From: Amoebidium appalachense
Taxonomy: Eukaryota; Ichthyosporea
DNA: 64,000 nt
NCBI GenBank assembly: GCA_963693365.1
Contig: CAVNZM010000004.1
Location: 1,674,001-1,738,000 of the forward strand
Direction of reading: 5' to 3'
The notes below the pieces were generated by a model. The model saw only the letters and a list, made by a program, of their open reading frames with translations. It had not been told where the DNA came from and ran no database searches. Below are positions 35,341 to 48,255 of this stretch, in pieces (position 1 is the stretch's first letter; each line of letters starts with the position of its first letter). The position numbers were made by a program, and so were the translations under genes.

Positions 35341-37170
35341 ATGGGAAGAGCAAAATGTCCAGTTCCCATGTATGAAGGAGAAGGCAAGGGCAAAATCTCC
35401 TACTCAATGTGGGCCATGCGCATGAAGTGCTTCCTCGAGGGCGAGGAATTATGGTACACGATTGAAGACGTGGCTCCTGAAGTGATAGGAGAGGACGGCG
35501 AACCGGTGGAGCAACCTCCGGTGGAGATCGACCCCTTGGATCAGAAGAAGGCGACTTCCTACCTGGTGGAGACACTAGGTGATGTACCTGCAAGCCTGTG
35601 TCGGCGAGCTATTGCCGTAGGAAATCCCAAGGACATATGGGATACGGTAGCATCATACGCTGCGCGCAACACAGATGAGCACAAGAGAATGTTGATTCAA
35701 CAGTTCTGGCGTGCTGATATGATGCCGACGGAAAGCGTGCTGGAGTATGCGGCCCGCCTGGAGTGCATTGTGCAGGATCTTCTTCATATCGATCCCAATG
35801 GAGTTAGTGAGGACATGGTTGCCGAGAAATTCCTGGACGGTGTAGGCGCTGACGACCGATTCCGCACCGACGTTAGGACCATTCAAGCTTTACCAGCAGC
35901 TGAGAAGACAATGGAAAAGATAATCGCCAAGCTGCGTGGTTTTGAGGAGAACGAGGCTGCAAGGGAACAGCAGCGGGTGATGATGACCAGCACCCAATGG
36001 CGCGGCGGTACGCCACGACAGGACACCGGCAAGCCGCGCGTGACTGACATATCCAAGGTGGAGTGTTACAAATGTCACAAGTTTGGGCACTACAAGTCAC
36101 AGTGTCCAAAGAAGAAGAAGGGCGGCAATCGCGGCGACAAGGCGAAGCAGAACGGAGCTTCCAAGGAGATACTCGCCATGGCGGTAAACAGCGGACTCCC
36201 TTCTTCAACTGAGTGGTATTGGGACTGCGGCGCAACCTCCCATGTCACATGCCGAAAGGACTGGATGGAAGACTTCCGGTCGATCACACCCAAACCCGTC
36301 GCTCTGGGTAACACCCCGGGTGTGATGGCGCTAGGAATAGGCGTCGTAAGATTAACAAGTGAGTTCCAGGGCAACAGCATGACATTTAGACTGCAGAATG
36401 TGCTGTACGTGCCAGCATTTGGAACTAACGTGATGTCGGCTTCAAGCGCCGGCAAGCACGGGTTAAGAATCATCACCGACGGTCGACAGTGTACGATTGA
36501 GAGTGCCACAGATGGCCAAGTTGTGGCCCGTGGGGTAGTGGAGGGAGGCCTGTATCGTCTCCTAGTGAAACCCGTATGTGAGAGCGTGAACATGGTGACC
36601 ACTGCAGTCGGCGGCAGTGGGGGTAACACCGTGTGTGAGCCGGTAAAGGGCAGCGCCAGTTTATGGCACCGGCGGTTTGGTCATGTGGCAATAAACACGC
36701 TACAGAAGATGGTTAAAGAAAACATCGTCGAGGGTCTGTGCATCGACTGCAAAACCCAGGATGACGGTGTGTGCGAGGGATGCGCGAGAGGGAAGCAAGC
36801 CCGGCTCTCTTTCAGTAAGCTACCCCGCAAGACAGCGCCAGCGAAGCTCGACAGAGTTCATTCTGATGTGGCAGGACCGTTCAACAAGGAGTCGCTGCAA
36901 GGTTCCAAGTATTATGTCACCTTCATCGACGACAAGACAAGGTTCACTACGGTGTACTTCATGAAACATAAATCCCAAGTGCATACTTACTTCAAGAAGT
37001 ACAAGGCACACGTAGAGAAGCAACACGGTGCCAGCATCAAGATTCTGCGTTCCGACAACGGGGGTGAGTACACCTCCACTGAGTTCAAGTCGTTCCTGGA
37101 AGCGTGCGGCATTGAACATGAGGCGACAGTCCCACACACCAGAGCAGAATGGTGTAGCAGAGAGGGCTAA
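35341..37170 (+). CDS. Copia Gag-protease-integrase (frameshifted at its end)
   Basis: 609 codons from the first ATG after the leader. Residues 1-230 are copia Gag (N-terminal segment with MYEGEGKGKISYSMWAMRMK). A CCHC knuckle CYKCHKFGHYKSQC sits near 242-255. The protease active site near 295 reads WDCGATSH, Cys replacing the usual Ser/Thr after the catalytic Asp. Integrase begins near 440 with LWHRRFGH and a downstream Cys pair (HHCC zinc site), then the catalytic core with HSDVAGPF (first Asp near 508) and SDNGGEY (second Asp near 572). Near 37131-37143 a single base is missing and the frame runs into a stop at 37168-37170, so the core's catalytic Glu is encoded in the next frame. Confidence 0.93.
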   Translation: MGRAKCPVPMYEGEGKGKISYSMWAMRMKCFLEGEELWYTIEDVAPEVIGEDGEPVEQPPVEIDPLDQKKATSYLVETLGDVPASLCRRAIAVGNPKDIWDTVASYAARNTDEHKRMLIQQFWRADMMPTESVLEYAARLECIVQDLLHIDPNGVSEDMVAEKFLDGVGADDRFRTDVRTIQALPAAEKTMEKIIAKLRGFEENEAAREQQRVMMTSTQWRGGTPRQDTGKPRVTDISKVECYKCHKFGHYKSQCPKKKKGGNRGDKAKQNGASKEILAMAVNSGLPSSTEWYWDCGATSHVTCRKDWMEDFRSITPKPVALGNTPGVMALGIGVVRLTSEFQGNSMTFRLQNVLYVPAFGTNVMSASSAGKHGLRIITDGRQCTIESATDGQVVARGVVEGGLYRLLVKPVCESVNMVTTAVGGSGGNTVCEPVKGSASLWHRRFGHVAINTLQKMVKENIVEGLCIDCKTQDDGVCEGCARGKQARLSFSKLPRKTAPAKLDRVHSDVAGPFNKESLQGSKYYVTFIDDKTRFTTVYFMKHKSQVHTYFKKYKAHVEKQHGASIKILRSDNGGEYTSTEFKSFLEACGIEHEATVPHTRAEWCSREG

Positions 37171-38008
37171 CAGGACCATTGTCGAGACGGCGCGCTGCAT
37201 GCTGCAGTCAGCAGGCATGAGTATGGGGTTCTGGCAGCTAGCAGTACAGGCAGCTGTGTACATCAAGAACCTGACGCCAACCACAGTACTGGGTGGCATG
37301 ACACCTTGGGAGGCATGGTATGGAGAGAAGCCCGATGTTAGCCATCTACGTGTATTTGGTAGCAAGGCATTTGTCCATGTGCCGAAGGACGAGCGCAGGA
37401 AGCTAGACGCCAAGAGTCGGGAGTGTAAATTCGTCGGCTACACAGGTGACAGCAAGACGTACTTGTTGTGGGACACCGAGGCGCGCAAGACTATCGTCGG
37501 GCGAGATGTGGTGATCGATGAATCATGCACCCCAAAGGCCGGTATTCCGGTGGTGCAAGATGAGCCAATGGAATTGCTGATGCATAAGCCAATCGGAAAT
37601 CAGCAGAGCATGGAATCGAGGAATCCAATCAGCGTCAAGAAGCAACATTCCTTTCGGAAGCCTGCAATCGGCACTGACAGTGGATATGATTCAGATGCTA
37701 TCGGCGACGGCGCGGGCGAGGACAGCGGCGATTCGGACGCGGCAGGGTCAGGAGACGAGGAAGATAGTGCAGAGTTGCAGGTTGCAACCAGAAGTGCCTA
37801 TCCGTCTATGACTACAAGGCGCGGTGGGACCTACGGCATCAACGCAGGTGTAGTAGAGTACCGCGACAGTATCAGCATGGCAATTGAGAGTGCTGATAGC
37901 AATGAGGATGACCCTGTGACACTGGAAGAAGCAATCTCCAGGCCAGCATCAAACACATCGACGTTCAGTACCACTACACCCGTGAGTGTGTGGAGAATGG
38001 GGATGTAG
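37131..38008 (+). pseudogene. Copia integrase C-terminal part in shifted frame
   Basis: Continues integrase from HTPEQNGVAERANR through the region with the catalytic Glu and the copia-typical LKVFG-like segment (HLRVFGSKAFVH), then a variable acidic linker (GDGAGEDSGDSDAAGSGDEE). It reaches the EEAISRP motif that normally opens reverse transcriptase and there the coding homology stops at a deletion joint near 37940. Confidence 0.9.
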
Positions 38009-38115
38009 AACTTGTGTATTGCAGCACGAACAGTAACGTGGCCGACATGTGCACCAAAGCTTTAGGGAGACTTAAGTTAGTGCAGCATCGGCAGGCCATC
38101 GGCATGGCTGAGTAA
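37939..38115 (+). pseudogene. Copia RNase H C-terminal remnant
   Basis: In another frame the sequence right after the deletion joint reads KHIDVQYHYTRECVENGDVE, the conserved end of copia RNase H, and continues through ADMCTKAL to a stop. About 1.5 kb or more of reverse transcriptase and RNase H is therefore missing between 37940 and this point. Confidence 0.9.
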
Positions 38116-38248
38116 GAACTACAATTAGTGTAGTGTTAATGTTCGTGTAGTAGGTGTTATATGTGTTAGTATAGTAGCATAGTTTTAGAGTTGCATCTTA
38201 GGTTTAGGTTGCATGCGGTAGATAGATAGAACACAGTGCAAGTGGGGG

Positions 38249-38554
38249 TGTCGAACAGGATAGCCATCCGGTATGCCCTGCGATAGCGTAGCACTAGTGA
38301 TCGGGAATATTCGAGATATTCGGGATAAACTGGTGGATAGGTTCACGATAGATCAGGATAGATCTAGAGGAGTCTAGAAGATTCTGTTGGAGTGTTCTGA
38401 TTGGTAGCGACTAGATCCATAGCGGCGGGTAGACCAATCGGGAATAGTATGTAACATTCCAGTGAGCCAGACCACAAGTATATAAAGGTCCCGGTGGGCC
38501 AGTCAATGTAAGTCAGCAAATAATAAAGTCTCACAGAGAAACCTCTAAGTTACA
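38249..38554 (+). repeat. Copia 3' LTR
   Basis: Matches the 5' LTR throughout except one internal base and the terminal base; ends TTACA. Confidence 0.95.
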
Positions 38555-38559
38555 GGGGA

Positions 38560-39480
38560 CTGCAGTGGATTGCTGATCATCATGGAAGACTAGTGTTGCT
38601 CACGAGGAAGAAAAGGTTTATACGTATAAGACATGAATGTGGGCCTGCTGAGCCAAACTGAAGATGACCGAAGCCGAATATTGTTTTAAAAAGTGGCACC
38701 AAGTACGCATTTGGTGCGAGCAGATGTTGGCAACAACTGAGTGAATGATTCGCTTCTGAAGTCAATGTAGATCGTTCACAATTGCAATACAGTATCTCCG
38801 TGATCTTTTCTGTGATAATGAAAAGTCGTGTTCAGAACTCGAGTGTGTGGGTATTGCACGGTATCAAAGAAAGTTTGCTGAAGCAATTGGGGAAGATTTT
38901 TTCTGATGAGACATATACTATGTGACCTACTTTTGTTTATTTTTATATCCCTGCCAATTATATACCTACTTTTTTTTTTTAGTTTTATATCCCTGCCAAA
39001 TTTTTTTTTTATATATATGACCTTAGCTTAGTTTTTCTCGATGCTGTACATGTGTAGTTAAGTGACGTTCATTAATTCATGTCGTTCATATGTTGATTCA
39101 GAAGCTTACGTGGTGTTCGCACGGTAAGCGAGAGAGAGTCCGGCTGAGCCACGGGGTTGGCCAGCTCCAGATGATGATTTTATGATTGCCCGGGCCTGGT
39201 GCCGGCATTGTTTCAAAGAAACGACCCTTGCTATGGTTATTATCATGCACCTTTTTTTTTTTTTTTTAAGGTTAAACTTTGACACTGTTCAAGCAACTGG
39301 AAATCGGTCTGACTGCTTCCGTGTGACGTCGACTTACGGTGTGTGTACCGTAGTAGATGTGGTGGCCGTACGCAGGTGCAAATATATGGCATGTGGGCCC
39401 GCGACCGTTGATCCGACGGTGTACACATATAGTACGTGTGTGCACCTGTGGGCGCACTCATGGGTGCTCTCTCTTTGTGT
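38560..39480. other. Host flank of the copia element, short open remnants
   Basis: Plus-strand bases 38763-38906 are open for 47 codons with ordinary composition (reading IQYLRDLFCDNEKSCSEL and on) and end in TGA; no start, splice chain or family is evident. The rest is AT-rich. Confidence 0.3.
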
Positions 39481-40159
<679 letters not shown>

Positions 40160-40905
40160 ATATCTTAGATACATATAAAACAAAGAATTTTAAATCGTAA
40201 TCGCAAACTCCTCTTCGCATGATCGGCCCGTAATCGATTTGTAAAAAGAATCTTGATAGCGGTTCTGTTGGCCCAGGATCTTATATCTCGTCATGGCAAC
40301 CAACAAATAAAATGACGTAATCATCGCCTATCTCCATTATCGTTTCATGTATCAGAGCCCGGGCCCCGGTGAGGCTTTTGACTTGCACACACTCTAAATG
40401 TCAAATTTACAAATAGTGTGTTTTAATATTAATAACTGTACTTATTTTAAAACAATTCCCTTTCAAATATTAAACCGTCATTTCGAATTCGACGTTCAAG
40501 TCACCCATTATATGACGTCATAAGCTAAAAGGATCTACCTCGGGGATCGGATTGGGGGCTAAAATAGAAACAAAGCCTATTATTAGCCGATGGTTCGAAG
40601 GCGCCAAAACTTTTTCAAGTTTTCAAGTTTTGAAGTGACACCGTATATGCACTTCTGTGTTGGCACTTTTTTCGTTTCAACCATCCTATTACCTTCGTGG
40701 GTGTCACTGGTTGCGGAAACGAGACTTTGATTCTATCTTTTAAAACCGTTTCCGTTTCTTGGTACATAGGAGAATAACTCACTTGCCTATAGCTGTTTTT
40801 CCTTGGCTTCATCGACGCGTTTATAGCTGATTTGCACGGGGAGAAAGTTGAACTTGTAGCTCACGACGGGCTGTGTAGGTGGCTGGTGCCAGCGGCGAAA
40901 CGAAA

Positions 40906-41121
40906 ATGGTGAGTTCTTGGTGTGGTCTAGCACCTCAAATTTTCCGTTGAGGTTTCTGTGGCACAGAAAATAGCTTCTTGATGACCAGGAACTGAGTTGG
41001 TGGGTGAGAAACGGTGTAGGCAGATGGGTGCTGGAGCAGTGGCGGGGGAGGAAAGTGTGTGGCTGTGTTTTGAGGAGGGAAACGTTATTTCGAGTGAATA
41101 GAAGCGTGTGGTGTGTGTGCG

Positions 41122-41193
<72 letters not shown>

Positions 41194-41492
41194 GTGGGTG
41201 TGGGTGTGGGTGTGGGTGTGGGTGTGGGTGTGGTTGTGGTTGCACATAGGCTTGTGTGCTGCTCCTGATTTGTTTTGCATGCTTTTGCATGGCAGGTTGC
41301 CATACGGGCTAGGATGAGTTTTTTGCGTGCGATCATGTGTGTTGTGTGTGCGTGTATGTGCGTGTGTGCGTGTGCGTGGGCAGGTGCTGGAGTTGTAGTT
41401 GCACTTGCTGAGTTTTTTCCATTGAGAACCCACCTGGGTCAAACTTGGCTGCCTAGAGTGATGGATATGTGCTTTTTTTTTGGGTGGGGGGT

Positions 41493-41528
<36 letters not shown>

Positions 41529-42093
41529 GCGGGGGGGGGGGGGGGGGGGGGGGAAGGGGCAGAGAGGTCGAAAACTGATATATCTTGAAGGAGGGCTGGC
41601 AACGACAAGGAAAATATGTATTATGGTCAATAGCTTTTTGGAAGTGGTGCTCTTGCTTGTGCGCACAACTGTGGGTGCTTCACCATGGGTGAGCCGTTTG
41701 GTCGAAAATTTCTGTAAGCGTTAACTTTGATATACTGTGAACACTGGTTTGGATATACCACAAGATTTTGACTCTTTATTTCTTGCAGGTGTCCACCGAG
41801 CAGACTATCAACACCCAGCACGATGATATGATCGTAAGTGTGCTTGTTGAATATCACATGTTTCTTCTGTGAGAGTTTGTGTGACTTAACACGTGGGTGC
41901 TTAACAAGAGCAAGCCCGTGTAAGGCGTTTGTAGGAAGGCATTCGGGTGGAGTTTTTCTGTGTCTGTATATGTAGACCCCCCCCCCCCCCCCCCTTCTTT
42001 CAATCTATTTTTCTTTTTGTTTTTTCCCTTGTTTTTTTTTTTTGTGTGTGTGTGGGGAGGGAGGGGAGGGGAGGGGGGGGGAATGGGCAATAT

Positions 42094-42124
<31 letters not shown>

Positions 42125-42319
42125 AGTGAAAGTGATATGGGATTAAGCAGTCACATCCATCGCCCATTTGCTGATGTCTTCGGCCCCTCCCCCCCCCCCC
42201 CCCCCCCTTCCCCCAAAAACACACATACACACATACACCCTGCCCTTCCGGGGGCCAATCCATCTTGGCTGCCGAAGCTCACAAGTAGAATGTCTACCTT
42301 TTGACATATTTACATTCGT

Positions 42320-42350
<31 letters not shown>

Positions 42351-42600
42351 CCCCCCGTGTTTTCACACCGGTACCCCCCCTTTTTTTGGGGGGGGGGGGG
42401 GGGGAGGAAGGGGGCGGGGAGGGGGTGGTGGTGGTGGGGGGGGGGGGGGGGGGGGGGGGGGGGTGTCACATGCTATGTACCGCTCCCCCTGCCTTTCTAC
42501 GGCTCTCCGCCCGGCGCGCAGGGACCTCGCACATCTCTCTGGGTCTTTTTTTTTTTTTTTTTAACCCGTTCACTTGCTTTTTAGCTTGCTTCCCCCCCCC

Positions 42601-42633
<33 letters not shown>

Positions 42634-43067
42634 CCCTCCCCACTCCCTTCCCCCCCACTCCCTCCCTCCCGCCTTCCCTCCCTCTCAGTGTCTCCCTCTC
42701 TCTCTCTCCCCCATCGAATCTCCCATTGGGAGGGGGGGGGGGGGGGAGACGGGACTTAATGGGTGGGTGTTCATTTTGCATTACACTTTCTGCTCTGCAA
42801 CCTTTTTTCGTTTGTTTATCTTCCTTTTGGTGCCATGAACTTTGTCTGAATTCCATATCCCCCCCCCCCCCCCCCCCCCCCCTCCTCCCATTAGCACGAT
42901 GCCCAGTTGGACTATTATGGCAAGCGACTGGCCACGGCATCATCCGACCGCACAGTGAAGGTGTTTGATGTGGGTGCGGACGGCCAATACACACGCATAG
43001 CCGACCTAAGGGGGTAGGTCATGTGTGTGGGTGTGTGTGTGTGTGTGTGTGTGTGTGTCTGCATTCG

Positions 43068-43099
<32 letters not shown>

Positions 43100-43107
43100 T
43101 GTGCGCA

Positions 43108-43144
<37 letters not shown>

Positions 43145-43601
43145 AAGCGCGCGCGCGTGTGTGTGTATGTGCGTGTGTGTGTGCACGGGCGTGTGGGTAA
43201 ATCATGCTGTGAAAAAAGAAGTTGTGGGGTACGTGATGGGTTTGAAGGGGGGGGGGTGGCAGGGGGGAGATGGCTCTGCCATAAGCTCACGAAGGTACAG
43301 AAAACTCCCACCGGAAATTAGTGCCGGCAGAAGAATGGGGAAGTGTATGTGTGTGTGTTTGTGTTGAGTGGTGGTGGTAGCTGGCTGGCTGGTAGGGGGA
43401 GAGATCGCTGTTGCTAGTTCAGACGGCAGCCTGGTTGGTCCGAAGGTTCAGTTTCGGAGTAGGAGAATTCGATTTTTGATTGAAAAATGTTGCTTTGTCT
43501 TGATAAGGGGATGCGATGTACAGACGTTTAGGTATTTCTGGTTGAACGTCTTAGAGGGATAGGGGACAGGTTACACACACACACTACGCACACACACACA
43601 C

Positions 43602-43654
<53 letters not shown>

Positions 43655-43663
43655 ACACACACT

Positions 43664-43745
<82 letters not shown>

Positions 43746-44184
43746 GTAGGGCATCAAGAATGTACCCCATGGAAATAGTTTTTGAATCATGGATCTTCAC
43801 CATTAAGAATTGCCCGAAATAAAACATTAGATGATGGGAGAAACACGGAAATGTTCCCTGAATCATATTTTTTTGCCATCAGTTATTGCCCAAAAAACGG
43901 AAATATTCCTCAAGACCCATATAAATGTTCCTTGAGTAATGAAATTTCTGCTGTGTGCAGGCATGACGGTGCGGTGTGGCAGGTCAGCTGGGCACACCCC
44001 AAGTTCGGCAACATCCTTGCCTCGTGCTCGTACGACAAAAGGGTGATTATCTGGAAGGAGACTAACGGCCAGTGGGGCCGCCTGTTTGAGTATGCCCGCC
44101 ACGAGTCCAGCGGTATGTGTGTGTGTTCTGAATATACATCGGTATGATGTTATCCGTGATGACTCCGTACTGCATGCCGTGAAG

Positions 44185-44220
<36 letters not shown>

Positions 44221-44289
44221 CCGCGGGCTCTGGTGCCTCACCACGCTGCCTATAAGTCATCTTATCGGTCCCCCCCCCCCCCCCCCCCC

Positions 44290-44342
<53 letters not shown>

Positions 44343-44977
44343 AAAAAACGAACAAAACAACTCCGCTGGACTCACCGTTTCTGCTTCCCTGGTTGTCACT
44401 TAGTTTGCATGTTCCTGCTCTGTGTTTGCCGTTCGTTTGGTCTGCATTCGTTTGCCATCAACCCCCCATCGCATCCAGCTGTATGCCTGTATGCCTACAT
44501 GACCGATTTTTATAATCTAATAGAAATAATCCCCGTTTTCACGCTCCTAACTACCGTGCTTCTTCTTCTTCTTCTTTTTTTTTCACCACAGTGAATGCTG
44601 TTGCCTGGGCGCCACATGAGTACGGGCTGGTGCTTGCAGCTGTATCCTCAGACGGCCGCCTGTCCATCCTGGCCCACATAGGTACGGGGTGCTGTGTGTG
44701 CTGTACGCTGACGTGGCCTACCTGCTGGCAGTTTTCGGTTTCACCAGTGGGGGCGGGAGAGCAGGGAGCGTGGACTCACAGGGCCTGCCTGGGGGGGGGG
44801 GGGGGGGGGGGGGGGGGCATTCTTTCTCTTAGGTATCATACATAGGTCTGTCTGTGCACGTGTGTATGGGCTCATCCCAACGGCACTTGAGCACGTGTGT
44901 GCAGCTGCTGGTAATGTGTTGGAATTGAAGTATGTATCATGCGGGTGGGTGCATGTTTGCTTGTTTGGGGGAACGGG

Positions 44978-45025
<48 letters not shown>

Positions 45026-45450
45026 GGGGGGGGGGGGGGGGGGGGGGGGGGAAGGGGGGATGTTGACATCTCTCCAGGATAAAAATAATGTTTGCCTCGA
45101 AATATTCACTATTCTTCCCCTTTTTTGCCCGTCTTTTTTCTTTAGCGGATGACCAGACTGCACCGTTCAAGGAAATGGCGTTTGAGGTGGCACACCCCGA
45201 TGGCTGCAATGCCGTCAGCTGGGCCCCGGCAATCGAGGAGATGGTACGTCATGCACGCTATATGCATGGGCTTACGTGCATGGACACACAGACACACACA
45301 TGCAATGCTTCGGGGTAGTGTGCTCATAGATAAGCCACAATCCAAACACGTACAGGTAAAACACACGTGTGCCAGAGACACATGCACACGAGCATGAACG
45401 ACGACTGTCAATATGAAGATGCAGTCTTCCTGGCGCAGGCCCGGGGGCTT

Positions 45451-45485
<35 letters not shown>

Positions 45486-45763
45486 TTTTTTTTTTCTTTT
45501 TTGTCTTTTGTTGTGTAAGACATGATGTTTGGTGAGTACTGATCCGCTTGCTGATGTCTGCAGGCAAAAGGAAGGCGGCTGGTTACTGGTGGCTGCGACA
45601 ACTCAGTCCTCGTGTGGAGGTAGGTGGTCCCATATTTTATCTTGTTAAAGCCTACACGTGGATGCCGTGTGGGCTCTGTGTGTGTGTGGTGTGTTTGCTT
45701 TTTCTTTTTTTTTTTTTTTTTTTCTTTTCTTTTTTTTTTTTGTTGTTGTTGTGTGTGTGCGTA

Positions 45764-45795
<32 letters not shown>

Positions 45796-45796
45796 C

Positions 45797-45842
<46 letters not shown>

Positions 45843-46058
45843 GGAATATGCAGATCTTGAGCAACTCTTGTGGTGGCCTAGTACATGTGGTGGTGACAAG
45901 CACTGGGGTTGCAGGATGAAGGATGGGCGACCAGAGCGTGTGTGTGAGCTGCAGCGACACAATGCACCCCATGCACACGATGACTGGGTCCGGGATGTGG
46001 CCTGGGCCCCAAATGTCGGCCTGCCCTCCTCCCTCATTGCCACATGCAGCCAGGTAAC

Positions 46059-46094
<36 letters not shown>

Positions 46095-46345
46095 CCCTGA
46101 GTAGGGTTTCGTTAACGAGGGGAATAGGTCGAAACTCGGGTACTGTGGATGACGTGGGCCCCCCCTGAGGATGGGCTCTGCTTATTATGCATACTCTTTA
46201 TGTATGGCTTGCAATCTGCATCGTGTTATCCGTTTGTTCTTGTGTACTTCGTACTTTTTGACGCATTCAACCCCCCCCCCCCCCCCCCCCCCCCCACCAA
46301 ACATCCATTGGTATGTGTGCACTCATATGCATGCCCAGGAATGCG

Positions 46346-46376
<31 letters not shown>

Positions 46377-46693
46377 ATACACACACATCCGCACACAAGT
46401 GCGTGCAAGCCTAGGCCCGTGCTTGTGCGGAGTGGGCAGGGCAAGATCAATGTGGAATGTTGTGGGATTCAGTCAGTTCATTCCGTATGGACCATGCTAG
46501 TGCTCCTGGTGCACGGTTGTGGCTTATCGTTTTTGCTGTGGGATGGTGATGTGCACACACATTTTTTGCCGGGTTAGACGAGGTGGGCTATTGGTTGGAT
46601 ATGGTAAGGTTTTCGATCACATAGGGGGTGCATTCATCATTCATAGTGTGGCACAAAGGTGAGGGAGATGAGGGGCTCCGGGGGGAGAGGGGC

Positions 46694-46727
<34 letters not shown>

Positions 46728-46970
46728 GAACGTGAATGATAACGTGTGTGGGGGCAATGCAGGACATGACGGTGCGAATCTGGAGCCAGCGAGGAGACAG
46801 CGAGGAGTGGGACAGTGCACCGGTGGAGCTCAAGTTCAGCGATGTCGTGTGGAGGGTCTCCTGGTCTATCACCGGTAACATCTTGGCTGTGTCCAGCGGC
46901 GACAAGGTGAATGGGTGGCACATGCATGGGCATGCACACACACCCACACATGCACATGCACATGCACATG

Positions 46971-47002
<32 letters not shown>

Positions 47003-47758
47003 CACACACACATACAGCACACACGCACTTAGATACAATCTACAGCACACACAGGTACATACATGTGCATGTACACACGATCTCTCCCTCTCTCTTCTCT
47101 TTACAGGCTCTCTCTCTTCCGCCCTTTCTGCCTTCCTCTCTTCCCCCCCCCCCCATGCTGCATACTTGAATGTTTGCCTTTGCATGTGTCCTGCACCATG
47201 CTTCTCATCGTGTATGCGTACTTCGTACTGTGTTCCGCATTCAAAACCCCCCCTGTCTTCTTTCAGAGGTGTCCTTTCAGGACAGACCACTGTGTGGAGA
47301 CATCTTTACTTCCATGCAACCGGGCATGGTTGCTCTGTGTCGTGCATCTGTAAGCACATACGCGTTTGTCGCTGCACTGCATTAGTTTGCACATACATCT
47401 TCACCGTTTTGCTCACCTTGCTTGCATAAGCAACCCTGCTCGTCTTTGATCAAGACGGGTTGACCCACCCAAGTTCAGTTGATGCTGCTGTCTGAGTTGG
47501 AGCGTCGTATATACGCGGGCTAAGGGGTCGAAACTCAGACGCAATTGATGACTTGGGCCCTCCCTGAGGATGGGCTCTGCTTATGACGCATACTGTGCGC
47601 ATGGCTGATGCTGCATACTTGAATGTTTGCCTTTGCATGTGTCCTGCACCATGCTTCTCATCGTGTATGCGTACTTCGTACTGTGTTCCGCATTCAAACC
47701 CCCCCCCCCCCCCCCTACTTTGTACCGTGTTCCGCATTCAAAACCCCCCCCCCCCCCC

Positions 47759-47800
<42 letters not shown>

Positions 47801-47991
47801 GCTTTTCTGTCCTCTTTCTCTCTCATTCGCACTTGTTGGCATCTGTACTTGCCCATACTGGCACCGTTACGCAACACACACATTGTATGGGCACACACAG
47901 GCATATGTATATTGTTTGCTGGGGGCTTTGCTCGGTGCGTAGCTGGGGGGGGGGGGGGGGGGGGGGGGGGGGAGTGTGTGTGAGGTGTTTC

Positions 47992-48025
<34 letters not shown>

Positions 48026-48255
48026 TCCACACGGGCAACTACTAGTACCTATGTGTCCTGGAATCACTCGTTGCTTGTCAGGCCTATTGCCCTCGGTATT
48101 TGCAGTGTGTGAAGGACAAAAATCATCGTTTCCCCGTGCCCCCGGCCCTTATTTGTTTGACAGAGATCTAACCGGTTTGTGTTTGATAGGTGACGCTGTG
48201 GAAGGAGCAGCAAGAGGGCTCATGGGAGATGGTCCAGCACCTCGATCAGCAGTAG
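40906..48255 (+). CDS. SEC13: SEC13, COPII coat and nuclear-pore WD40 protein, copy 1
   Basis: Ten exons join to 303 residues: 40906-40908, 41789-41833, 42895-43013, 43961-44112, 44592-44681, 45146-45243, 45564-45619, 45915-46053, 46763-46906 and 48190-48255; every joint keeps frame. The protein follows Sec13 end to end: [118 protein letters not shown] and a final [13 protein letters not shown], giving six WD40 blades. Length is close to the usual 300-320. Sec13 pairs with Sec31 in the outer COPII coat for ER export and with Nup scaffolds in the nuclear pore. The first exon codes only for the start Met: ATG is followed at once by the GTGAGT donor. Introns contain G/C runs, (GT)n and the poly(C)-ended repeat. 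Confidence 0.96.
46180..46295 (+). repeat. Diverged copy of the poly(C)-ended repeat (SEC13 intron 8, copy 1)
   Basis: From GGTCGAAACTC (just upstream, about 46128) through GAGGATGGGCTCTGCTTAT to TGTGTACTTCGTACTTTTTG and CGCATTCAACCCCCC it follows the order of the full copy at 47454 but is diverged and shortened. The same element is present in SEC13 copy 2 at about 55140-55310. Confidence 0.65.
47155..47253 (+). repeat. Poly(C)-ended dispersed repeat, 3' part (SEC13 intron 9)
   Basis: ATGCTGCATACTTGAATG through GTGTTCCGCATTCAAAACCCC. It is nearly identical to the end of the full-length copy at 47454-47714, only 200 bases downstream in the same intron. Confidence 0.9.
47454..47714 (+). repeat. 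Poly(C)-ended dispersed repeat, full-length copy (SEC13 intron 9)
   Basis: Starts GACGGGTTGACCCACCCAAG and ends GTTCCGCATTCAAACC plus a C run. A ~250-base copy differing at about one base lies in the leucine-gene intron at 60552-60809. A further 3' fragment (TACTTTGTACCGTGTTCCGC plus C run, A run) follows at 47716-47796. Confidence 0.93.

Larger units (their letters stand above)
34988..38554 (+). mobile_element. Ty1/copia LTR retrotransposon, internally deleted, very young
   Basis: 5' LTR 34988-35292, 3' LTR 38249-38554, flanked by GGGGA at 34983-34987 and 38555-38559. The LTRs differ at one internal base (GCGTTAGCG versus GCGATAGCG) and the last base. Order Gag, protease, integrase, remnant of RNase H is copia-type. 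Reverse transcriptase and most of RNase H are missing, and integrase has a one-base frameshift. A purine tract AAGTGGGGG precedes the 3' LTR. The element must have been mobilised by another copy's enzymes, or lost its centre since insertion. Confidence 0.95.
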
